A stretch of 9,656 nucleotides of DNA from Halothiobacillus neapolitanus. Lineage in GTDB: Bacteria > Pseudomonadota > Gammaproteobacteria > Halothiobacillales > Halothiobacillaceae. This document shows, one piece after another, positions 1-5,741 of the stretch. The DNA lies in NCBI GenBank assembly GCA_020721485.1, contig DYMR01000066.1:1-9656 (forward strand), read 5' to 3'. The notes under the pieces are model-generated. The model was not told the DNA's origin. It searched no databases and saw only the letters and a list, made by a program, of their open reading frames with translations. The translations under genes were made by a program, and so were the position numbers. The number at the start of each line of letters is the position of its first letter. Position 1 is the stretch's first letter.

Positions 1-1067
1 CTGCCAAAGTTCATGCGCCATTCGAGGTTGGCGCGGCTGTCCGCATTTTTCAGCGCTTCTTCGCGGTCGATGCGCCCGGCTTTCCACAGAGCGTGCAGCG
101 ACATATCGAAAGTTTGCGAACCTTCGAGTTCGTTCTTTTCCATCGCATCTTTCATGGCGTCGATTTCGCCCCGCTTGACTAAATCGGCAATGAACGGGGT
201 GTTGATCATGATTTCGACGGCGGGAATGCGCATCCCTTGGGTGCCGATAATCAGCCGCTGGGAAACGATGGCTTTCAGGTTGAGCGACAAATCCATCAGC
301 AGTTGGTCGCGCGACTCCGCCGGGAAAAACCGGATGATGCGATCCAGCGCTTGGTGGGCGTTGGTGGCGTGCAGGGTGCTGATGCACAGATGGCCGGTGT
401 CGGCGTAGGCGAGGGCGTGCTCCATGGTGTCGCGGTCGCGCACTTCGCCAATCATGATGACATCCGGCGCTTCCCGCAGCGCTTCTTTCAGGGCAGCGGC
501 GTAGCTGTGCGTATCCACACCGACTTCGCGTTGATTGACCACGGAGTTGCGGTGTTTGAACGCGAATTCCATCGGGTCTTCGATGGTGAGGATGTGGCCG
601 GGGCGCGCCTCGGCACGGTAGTCGATCATCGAAGCCAGGGTGGTGGATTTGCCCGAGCCGGTGGCGCCGACGATCAAAATCAGGCCGCGCCGTTCTTCAA
701 TGAGTTTTTCGAGCACCGTCGGCAGACTCAGATCAGAAATCCGAGGAATTTCGCTTTTGATGAAGCGGATGACCATCGCCCATTCGCCGCGCTGCATGAA
801 CACATTCACGCGGAATCGTCCCAGGCTCGGGCGGCTCAGCGCGAGGTTGAGTTCCATGTCGCGGTAGAAGCGATCGGTTTGCTCTGGGCTTAAAATCGAC
901 TTGACCAGCTCTTCGACTTGCCCCGGACGCAGGCGCTCTTTGCCGATAAAGCGCAGTTCGCCCTGAATTTTTACCGCCGGCAGCGCGCCGGTGCTGAAAT
1001 ACAAATCCGAGCCTTCTTTTTCGGCCAACAGTTTCAGGTACGGGTCGAGTGCGGAGTCTAGGCTCAT
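1..1067 (-). CDS. Third PilT/PilU-family pilus retraction ATPase, PilU-like, 3' end beyond the window
   Basis: A GspE/PilT-superfamily ATPase, expected to sit at the cytoplasmic base of a type IVa pilus and power or tune retraction. I translated it by hand from the ATG at 1067; 355 codons are visible and the frame is still open at base 1. It has the N-terminal PAS-like PilT domain (about 1-100), Walker A GATGSGKST (134-142), an Asp box after TIEDPMEF (161-168), a Walker B region IMIGEVRD (204-211) and a His box TGHLCISTLH (224-233). It resembles the adjacent PilU more than PilT: both share EVGVDT, LLMDLSLNLK and an INTP motif. It lacks the AIRNLIRE motif that PilT needs for retraction. A GGAA Shine-Dalgarno lies at 1073-1076, and the gene follows pilU by 42 bases, so it is probably third in one operon. 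It is a distinct paralogue rather than a pseudogene, since its ATPase motifs are intact. Its separate role is unknown to me. Confidence 0.93.
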   Translation of the reverse strand, partial: MSLDSALDPYLKLLAEKEGSDLYFSTGALPAVKIQGELRFIGKERLRPGQVEELVKSILSPEQTDRFYRDMELNLALSRPSLGRFRVNVFMQRGEWAMVIRFIKSEIPRISDLSLPTVLEKLIEERRGLILIVGATGSGKSTTLASMIDYRAEARPGHILTIEDPMEFAFKHRNSVVNQREVGVDTHSYAAALKEALREAPDVIMIGEVRDRDTMEHALAYADTGHLCISTLHATNAHQALDRIIRFFPAESRDQLLMDLSLNLKAIVSQRLIIGTQGMRIPAVEIMINTPFIADLVKRGEIDAMKDAMEKNELEGSQTFDMSLHALWKAGRIDREEALKNADSRANLEWRMNFG

Positions 1068-1109
1068 GTCAGTTCCATTGAGGGTTGAGGCGGGGCGGCG
1101 TGCGGCGGT

Positions 1110-2258
1110 TTATTCGTCGTCTTTTTCGATCCGCAGACCGTCGTCGGTTTCCAGCATATTTTTTGGCAGCCCGCGCTTGCTGTTGAGCTTGATGGACAGA
1201 CGCAGGTCGTTTTGCGAATCGGCGTTGCGCAGGGCTTCGGGGTAGCTCACTAGGCCTTGTTCGTACAGATCGAGCAGCGCTTGATCGAAGGTTTGCATGC
1301 CGTGCTCGCGCGAGCGCTTCATGACTTCTTTGATTTCATGCACATCGCCCTTGAAGATCAAATCGCCGATCAAGGGGGTGTTGATGAGCACTTCGACCGC
1401 AGGCACCCGGCCAACCCCATCCTCTTTACGCAGCAGTCGTTGTGAGACGACGGATTTGAGGTTGAGCGACAGATCCATCAGCAGTTGATGGCGCCGCTCT
1501 TCGGGGAAGAAGTTGATGATCCGGTCGAGCGCTTGGTTGGTGTTGTTGGCGTGCAGGGTGGCCAAGCACAGGTGGCCGGTTTCGGCGAAAGCGATGGCGT
1601 GATCCATGGTTTCCCGTTCGCGGATTTCCCCGATCAAAATCACATCCGGTGCTTGCCGCAGGGTGTTTTTCAGTGCCGATTCAAAGGTTTCGGTATCTAC
1701 GCCCACTTCGCGCTGCGTGACCAAGCATTTTTTGTGGCGGTGGACATATTCAATCGGGTCTTCGATGGTGACGATGTGCCCGGCGGAGTTTTCGTTGCGG
1801 AAATCGAGCATGGCGGCCAGCGAGGTGGATTTGCCGGAGCTGGTGGCGCCGACAAAGATCACCAGGCCGCGCTTGGTCATGGCGATGTCTTCCAGCACCT
1901 TCGGCAGCATGAGTTCTTCGAACTTCGGCACATCCGAACGGATCATCCGCAGCACCATGCCGACGCTGCCCCGCTGCATGAAGGCGTTGACGCGAAAGCG
2001 GGCGACGCCGGGCAGGGAAATGGCGAAGTTGGCCTCGCGCGTTTCTTCGAATGAGGCGACTTGCTTGTCGTTCATGATCGACCGCACCAGCATTTGCGTG
2101 TGACTGGTCGAGAGCGCCTGATCGGTGAGCTGGGTGATTTCGCCATTGAGTTTGGCCGAAGGCGGGGCGCCGACGGTGACAAAAAGATCCGAAGCGTTCA
2201 GATCAACGGCCTTGCGCAGAAGACCTTGAACATAGTTAGCGGCTTGCTGACGATCCAT
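1110..2258 (-). CDS. pilU: Twitching-motility ATPase PilU
   Basis: Accessory retraction ATPase of type IVa pili. In studied species PilU works with PilT at the inner-membrane pilus base and adds retraction force, but depends on PilT for full activity. The protein is 382 aa, the usual PilU length, and aligns almost throughout with Pseudomonas PilU as I recall it. It has an N-terminal PilT domain (to about 100), Walker A GATSSGKST (137-145), TIEDPIEYVH (164-173), VTQREVGVDT, Walker B VILIGEIR (206-213), a His box TGHLCLATLH (227-236) and an acidic C-terminal tail ending KDDE, as PilU typically has beyond PilT. The PilT-specific AIRNLIRE motif is replaced by LIGDLIFK. Serine replaces the usual glycine in the Walker A loop, but the G-x4-GKS pattern is kept, so ATP binding should stand. 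The ATG has GAGGAAA upstream (2267-2273). It follows pilT by 71 bases. Confidence 0.97.
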   Translation of the reverse strand: MDRQQAANYVQGLLRKAVDLNASDLFVTVGAPPSAKLNGEITQLTDQALSTSHTQMLVRSIMNDKQVASFEETREANFAISLPGVARFRVNAFMQRGSVGMVLRMIRSDVPKFEELMLPKVLEDIAMTKRGLVIFVGATSSGKSTSLAAMLDFRNENSAGHIVTIEDPIEYVHRHKKCLVTQREVGVDTETFESALKNTLRQAPDVILIGEIRERETMDHAIAFAETGHLCLATLHANNTNQALDRIINFFPEERRHQLLMDLSLNLKSVVSQRLLRKEDGVGRVPAVEVLINTPLIGDLIFKGDVHEIKEVMKRSREHGMQTFDQALLDLYEQGLVSYPEALRNADSQNDLRLSIKLNSKRGLPKNMLETDDGLRIEKDDE

Positions 2259-2304
2259 GCGTGCAATTTCCTCGCATCAAGGGGGCATACGAATAGGGAT
2301 TCAC

Positions 2305-2322
2305 CGACCGCCTCTGCGGCCG
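2305..2322 (-). other. Intercistronic hairpin between pilT and pilU
   Basis: In the minus-strand RNA a 7-pair GC-rich stem (CGGCCGC with GCGGUCG, one G-U pair) closes a four-base AGAG loop. It lies just after the pilT stop codon. No U-tract follows, so it does not look like a full intrinsic terminator. It could protect the pilT message or set the pilT:pilU ratio. The stem is visible; its role is inferred. Confidence 0.4.
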
Positions 2323-2329
2323 AAGGGAA

Positions 2330-3379
2330 TCAGGCGAAATCGGCCTTGTTTTGCGCCCGCGCCCGCGCATCATCACGCGAGATCAACCCGCGCTTCATCA
2401 GTTGCAGCAGGTTTTGATCGAGGGTTTGCATGCCTTGGGTTTGGCCGGTTTGAATGGCGGAGTACATCTGCGCGATTTTGTTTTCGCGGATCAGGTTACG
2501 AATCGCGGGCGTGCCGAGCATGATCTCGTGCGCCGCGATGCGCCCGCCGCCGACTTTTTTCAGCAGGGTTTGTGAAATGACGGCGCGTAACGATTCGGAG
2601 AGCATCGAGCGCACCATATCTTTTTCGGCGGCGGGGAACACATCCACCACTCGGTCGATGGTTTTGGCGGCTGAGCTGGTGTGCAGGGTGGCGAATACCA
2701 AATGGCCAGTTTCGGCGGCGGTGAGCGCCAGCCGAATGGTTTCCAAATCCCGCAATTCCCCAACCAGGATCACATCCGGGTCTTCCCGCAGCGCGGAACG
2801 CAACGCCGCATTGAAGCTGTGGGTGTCGCGATGCACTTCCCGCTGGTTAATCAGGCATTTTTTGCTTTGATGAACGAATTCGATCGGGTCTTCAATCGTC
2901 AAAATGTGGTCGTTACGGCTTTCGTTGATGTGGTTGACCATCGCCGCCAGGGTGGTGGATTTACCAGAGCCGGTCGGGCCGGTCACCAACACGATGCCGC
3001 GCGGGAACATGCACAGTTCTTTGAATACATTGGGCGTGGCGAGTTGTTCCAGGGTCAACACTTCGCTCGGAATCGTCCGGAAAACGGCGGCGGCGCCCCG
3101 GTTCTGGTTGTAGGCATTGACCCGGAAGCGCGCCAGACCGGGCAGCTCGAAGGAGAAGTCGGTTTCGAGGTTGTCCTCGTACTCCTTGCGCTGCTTGTCG
3201 TTCATGATGTCGTACACCATGGCGTGTACTTCTTTGTGTTCCATCACCGGGAAGTTGATGCGGCGAATATCCCCGTCGATCCGCACGCGCGGCGGCTCGT
3301 TGGCCGAGAGATGAAGATCGGATGCGCCGTTCTTGACCGCAAAAGTGAGTAAGGTGTCGATGCCGCGTTGATCTGCCAT
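2330..3379 (-). CDS. pilT: Type IV pilus retraction ATPase PilT
   Basis: Hexameric motor ATPase that depolymerises type IVa pili into the inner membrane, driving twitching motility and, in competent species, DNA uptake. At 349 aa it is close to the 344 aa of Pseudomonas PilT and matches it closely from memory. It has the N-terminal PAS-like domain (ASDLHLSA at 19-26; RFRVNAYNQNRG at 84-95), Walker A GPTGSGKST (134-142), TIEDPIEFVH (161-170), NQREVHRDT (178-186), Walker B VILVGELR (203-210), a His box TGHLVFATLH (224-233) and the C-terminal AIRNLIRE motif (292-299) that is diagnostic of PilT and required for retraction. The ATG has a strong AAGGAA Shine-Dalgarno at 3387-3392, seven bases upstream. 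It heads the pilT-pilU-third-ATPase cluster and is transcribed away from yggS, as in Pseudomonas. Confidence 0.98.
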   Translation of the reverse strand: MADQRGIDTLLTFAVKNGASDLHLSANEPPRVRIDGDIRRINFPVMEHKEVHAMVYDIMNDKQRKEYEDNLETDFSFELPGLARFRVNAYNQNRGAAAVFRTIPSEVLTLEQLATPNVFKELCMFPRGIVLVTGPTGSGKSTTLAAMVNHINESRNDHILTIEDPIEFVHQSKKCLINQREVHRDTHSFNAALRSALREDPDVILVGELRDLETIRLALTAAETGHLVFATLHTSSAAKTIDRVVDVFPAAEKDMVRSMLSESLRAVISQTLLKKVGGGRIAAHEIMLGTPAIRNLIRENKIAQMYSAIQTGQTQGMQTLDQNLLQLMKRGLISRDDARARAQNKADFA

Positions 3380-3392
3380 GATGTCGTTCCTT

Positions 3393-3422
3393 GTGTAGCC
3401 TAGTGTGGCTTGGTGTAGCCTG
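3393..3422 (-). repeat. Three 10-base tandem repeats in the pilT leader
   Basis: Three contiguous units read on the plus strand as GTGTAGCCTA (3393-3402), GTGTGGCTTG (3403-3412) and GTGTAGCCTG (3413-3422). Units one and three differ at one position; the middle unit is more diverged. On the minus strand the array ends at the AAGGAA ribosome binding site of pilT. The 10-base period is about one DNA helical turn, so a protein could contact every unit on the same face. It may equally be a slippage product. Confidence 0.75.
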
Positions 3423-3483
3423 TTTAGCGGTTCCGTTTGTGGCGGGTCGCGCGCTCAATTAATTTTAGAGTAATAAAATTCTA

Positions 3484-3499
3484 GGGCACGCAAACTGCG
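3484..3499 (+). promoter_or_regulatory. Weak sigma-54-like -24/-12 match facing yggS
   Basis: GGGCACG-N4-CTGCG matches the sigma-54 consensus TGGCACG-N4-TTGCW at 9 of 12 defined positions. It keeps the essential GG and GC with the correct 12-base offset. A start about 12 bases further on would leave a leader of roughly 20 bases before the yggS TTG. Sigma-54 control of yggS is not something I know of, so a chance match is quite possible. Confidence 0.2.
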
Positions 3500-3532
3500 C
3501 ACAACATAAAACGAACCGCTTCGGGGTGCAAC

Positions 3533-4216
3533 TTGAATTCATCAAACTCACACTGTGCGGCGCTGCGCAGCGTACAGGCGGCGGTGGCCGAAGCGGAGCA
3601 CTCGGCGGGGCGAACGCCCGGCAGCGTGGCGCTGTTGGCGGTAAGTAAGGGGCAGTCGGCGGCGGCCGTTGCGGCGTTGGCGGACTGCGGTCATCGCCGG
3701 TTTGCCGAAAGCTATCTGCAAGAGGCGTTGGCAAAGCAGCAGGCGTTGGCGCAGTGCCCGTGGGCATTGGACTTGGAATGGCATTTCATTGGCCCGATTC
3801 AATCGAATAAAACCCGTAAAATCGCGGAGTCGTTCGATTGGGTCCACAGTGTGGATCGGCTCAAAATTGCCGAGCGTTTGAGCAGCCAGCGGCCGGCAGA
3901 ACGGGCGCCTTTGAAGGTGTTTATCGAGGTCAATATCGACCGCGAACCGAGCAAAGCCGGGCTTTTGCCGGAAGAATTGGCGGCGTTCGTGGCCGATTGT
4001 CGGGCCTTGCCCCGTGTGCAGGTGGTGGGTTTAATGACGATTCCTGAACCCCATGGTGTGGCAGGATTTGCCCGTTTGGCCGCGCTCAATGCACAATTAG
4101 TCGCGCCTTTGCCGCTGCTCTCGATGGGCATGAGTGCCGATTTTCCGCAGGCGATTGCCGCTGGCAGTACCCATGTGCGCGTTGGCACGGCGTTGTTCGG
4201 CGTGCGTGGCGCCTGA
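3533..4216 (+). CDS. yggS: YggS/PLPBP family pyridoxal 5'-phosphate homeostasis protein
   Basis: A soluble PLP-binding protein with an alanine-racemase-like TIM-barrel fold. It has no known catalytic activity but buffers PLP and keeps B6 and amino-acid pools in balance. The 227 aa product has the PLP lysine K39 in LLAVSKG, the core signature WHFIGPIQSNK (83-93), VHSVDRLKIAERL, and the C-terminal phosphate-binding stretch LSMGMS (196-201) followed by GSTHVRVGTALFG (211-223). The start is TTG at 3533: an in-frame TAG lies upstream at 3482, no ATG or GTG intervenes, and the resulting length matches the family. A GGGGTG at 3523-3528 is a modest ribosome binding site. One oddity is that the usual FGENY/V-Q-E motif reads FAESYLQE (57-64). 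It is divergent from pilT and leads the plus-strand run into proC, an order shared with Pseudomonas. Confidence 0.95.
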   Translation: MNSSNSHCAALRSVQAAVAEAEHSAGRTPGSVALLAVSKGQSAAAVAALADCGHRRFAESYLQEALAKQQALAQCPWALDLEWHFIGPIQSNKTRKIAESFDWVHSVDRLKIAERLSSQRPAERAPLKVFIEVNIDREPSKAGLLPEELAAFVADCRALPRVQVVGLMTIPEPHGVAGFARLAALNAQLVAPLPLLSMGMSADFPQAIAAGSTHVRVGTALFGVRGA

Positions 4217-4269
4217 TTCCCGTCCTTCGTGTTCGTAGCCATCCATCGATCCGTATCCGCACATCCTTT

Positions 4270-4274
4270 AGGAG
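4270..4274 (+). promoter_or_regulatory. Shine-Dalgarno that places the proC start
   Basis: AGGAG lies 11 bases before the ATG at 4286. The open frame extends upstream to an ATG-less start at 4229, but that segment has no family similarity. The site therefore supports 4286, which puts the dinucleotide-binding motif at the usual distance from the N-terminus. Confidence 0.7.
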
Positions 4275-4285
4275 TTCCTCTCGTT

Positions 4286-5128
4286 ATGCTCAGCGCCCGC
4301 ATCGGATTTATTGGCGGTGGCAATATGGCCACGGCGTTGATCGAAGGTTTGCAGCAGCACCCGGCGGCGGGGCGGCGCATCGTGGTAGCCGATCCCAATG
4401 CTGCACGACGAGAAGCGCTGAGCCAGCAGTATGGCGTGCAAGTCACGGCGGACAATCAAGCGGTGGCCTTCGATGCCGAAGTCGTGGTGCTTGCGGTGAA
4501 ACCCGCCGCTGTGCCGGCCGTCGCGCATGCCTTGTCGCAACAGCTAAAGCCGGATCAATTGGTGGTTTCGGTCGCGGCGGGCGTGACGGTGCCGGCCTTG
4601 CAGCGCTGGTTGGGCGGGCATGGCGCGGTCGTTCGTGCCATGCCCAATACGCCGGCGATGGTGGGGTGTGGCGCGACGGGTTTGTTCGCGGCGGCGGCGC
4701 TTTCGGCCACGCACCGCGATATGGCGGAATCTTTGATGCGCTCGGTGGGGTTGGTGCAGTGGGTGGCGGAAGAGTCGCTCATGGATGTGGTCACCGCCTT
4801 GTCGGGCAGTGGTCCGGCGTATGTGTTTTTGGTGATGGAAGCCATGCAAGCCGCCGCCGAGCGCTTGGGGTTGCCCGCAGAGGCGGCGCGCTTGCTGACG
4901 CTGGAAACGGTGTTTGGCGCTGCCCGCCTGGCGATGTCGGCGTCGGAATCTCCGGCGGCGTTGCGCGCGCGCGTGACCTCGCCCAATGGCACCACCGAAC
5001 GCGGCATTGCGGCGCTGGAATCCGCCGGTTTGCGGCAGGCGTTTGAATCGGCATTGGCGGCCGCCCATGCGCGCAGCGTGGAATTGGGCGCGGCCTTGGT
5101 CACGGCACCGACGGAGGGGCGCGCATGA
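4286..5128 (+). CDS. proC: Pyrroline-5-carboxylate reductase
   Basis: Reduces 1-pyrroline-5-carboxylate to L-proline with NAD(P)H, the last step of proline synthesis, in the cytoplasm. From the ATG at 4286 it is 280 aa, near the 269 aa of the E. coli enzyme. It has an N-terminal Rossmann fold with GFIGGGNMA (7-15), the VKP motif (71-73), RAMPNTPA (117-124), the ALSGSGPAY hinge (171-179) and the C-terminal P5CR signature TSPNGTTERGIAALE (231-245). The signature has Asn where Gly is most common, which the family pattern allows. The start was chosen because AGGAG precedes it and the glycine-rich loop begins by residue 7, as expected. Its stop overlaps the yggT start by ATGA. It lies 69 bases after yggS, probably in the same transcript. 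Confidence 0.97.
   Translation: MLSARIGFIGGGNMATALIEGLQQHPAAGRRIVVADPNAARREALSQQYGVQVTADNQAVAFDAEVVVLAVKPAAVPAVAHALSQQLKPDQLVVSVAAGVTVPALQRWLGGHGAVVRAMPNTPAMVGCGATGLFAAAALSATHRDMAESLMRSVGLVQWVAEESLMDVVTALSGSGPAYVFLVMEAMQAAAERLGLPAEAARLLTLETVFGAARLAMSASESPAALRARVTSPNGTTERGIAALESAGLRQAFESALAAAHARSVELGAALVTAPTEGRA
5113..5119 (+). promoter_or_regulatory. Ribosome binding site of yggT inside proC
   Basis: GGAGGGG lies five bases before the yggT ATG at 5125 and within the last proC codons. It is the strongest Shine-Dalgarno on the plus strand here. With the ATGA overlap it supports coupled translation. Confidence 0.75.
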
Positions 5129-5682
5129 GCGGTCAATTTGGGGATCCGATGCTGTTGCTGGTGCGCACGCTGTTCGAGCTGCCGATTTTTATCTTGCTGA
5201 TTCGCTATTTTTTGCAGCTCTTTCGGGGCAATTTTTTTAATCCGCTGACGCAATCCATCGTCAAAATCACCAACCCGGTGTTGCTGCCCTTGCGCCGGAT
5301 ATTGCCGACCAGTCGTCGGCACGATTTTGCCGCGCTGATCGTCGCGGCGCTGCTCACGGTGCTGATGGTGATGGCCTTGGCGGCCTTATCGGGTGCGGGG
5401 GGCTTGCCTCACCCGGCGGTGATTGGCATCAACGCGCTGTATTTTGCGTTTTTGCTGGTGACGAATCTGTTTTTCTGGATGGTGCTGCTGCGGGCGTTGT
5501 CGTCTTGGTTGGGCAATACCCAGTCGCCTGCCGTGGCGCTGCTGTCGGATTTGACGGATCCGTTGTTGCGTCCTGTGCAGAAAATTTTGCCGTCGCTGGG
5601 CGGGCTGGATTTATCGCCCTTGGTGTTGCTGCTGGGCATTCAAGTGGTGCAGATGGTGGTGGGTAATTTACTGTTCGGCTGA
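5125..5682 (+). CDS. yggT: YggT family integral membrane protein
   Basis: Inner-membrane protein of the YGGT family (relatives include plastid and cyanobacterial YlmG). Its exact biochemical role is not settled; E. coli yggT has been linked to ion or osmotic tolerance. The 185 aa product holds two copies of the YGGT domain. Each has a hydrophobic helix followed by an amphipathic segment: NPLTQSIVKITNPVLLPLRR (39-58) and then SDLTDPLLRPVQKILP (141-156). Four membrane segments are likely, at about 9-32, 67-90, 97-126 and 161-184, and no cleaved signal peptide is seen. It overlaps proC by four bases and has a strong Shine-Dalgarno. This yggS-proC-yggT order is widely conserved. The gene ends directly in a 19-base repeat array, whose first TGA is its stop codon. 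Confidence 0.95.
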   Translation: MSGQFGDPMLLLVRTLFELPIFILLIRYFLQLFRGNFFNPLTQSIVKITNPVLLPLRRILPTSRRHDFAALIVAALLTVLMVMALAALSGAGGLPHPAVIGINALYFAFLLVTNLFFWMVLLRALSSWLGNTQSPAVALLSDLTDPLLRPVQKILPSLGGLDLSPLVLLLGIQVVQMVVGNLLFG

Positions 5683-5736
5683 AGAACATCGGATTGATTG
5701 AAGAACATCTGGTCGGTTGAAGAACATCTGAGGGGC
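5677..5736 (+). repeat. Three 19-base tandem repeats between yggT and metX
   Basis: A 16-base core recurs at exact 19-base spacing: GGCTGAAGAACATCGG (5677-5692), GATTGAAGAACATCTG (5696-5711) and GGTTGAAGAACATCTG (5715-5730). The inner 11 bases TGAAGAACATC are identical in all three; copies two and three differ at one core position. Because 19 is not a multiple of three, the three TGAs fall in three different frames, the first being the yggT stop. The array almost fills the gap, and its last unit runs into the metX ribosome binding site. Function is unknown: slippage, a protein-binding array or an mRNA element are all possible. Confidence 0.85.
5731..5735 (+). promoter_or_regulatory. Shine-Dalgarno for the TTG start of metX
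   Basis: AGGGG lies six bases before the TTG at 5742 and decides in favour of that start. No ATG or GTG in frame nearby gives a complete N-terminus. Confidence 0.7.
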
Positions 5737-5741
5737 GTCGT

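Larger units (their letters stand above)
3380..3532. promoter_or_regulatory. Divergent promoter region pilT <> yggS
   Basis: This 153-base gap separates two outward-facing genes, so it must hold both promoters unless distant ones are used. Its only AT-rich part is about 3457-3480. That part contains a perfect inverted repeat AATTTTA-N6-TAAAATT (3461-3480). Each arm carries TAAAAT, five of six matches to the -10 consensus, one per strand: plus at 3474-3479, minus at 3467-3462. No good -35 box sits at 16-18 bases from either, so activator dependence is possible. The pilT leader would be about 75 bases long. Coordinates and dyad are seen; promoter function is inferred. Confidence 0.6.

Noticed and set aside
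1824..1850. PilU Walker A loop GATSSGKST as a degenerate, inactive site
   Set aside because: The changed residue is one of the variable positions of G-x4-GK[ST]; the lysine, serine and both key glycines are present.
237..3352. Long plus-strand open frames opposite the three pil ATPase genes (about 237-893, 1485-2054 and 2681-3352)
   Set aside because: They lie antisense to strongly conserved genes in the same relative frame, share no family motif, and are explained by codon bias in the three paralogues.
4229..4285. A 19-residue N-terminal extension of proC
   Set aside because: It has no family similarity, and AGGAG precedes the inner ATG at 4286, which gives the normal distance to the Rossmann motif.
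4555..5322. Long minus-strand open frame opposite proC and yggT
   Set aside because: Low-complexity Ala/Arg/Thr-rich composition, antisense to a complete proC with all its motifs, and no ribosome binding site.
5677..5736. The 19-base array as a CRISPR remnant
   Set aside because: The units are directly tandem, with only a few variable bases between cores, too short for repeats and spacers, and no cas genes are nearby.
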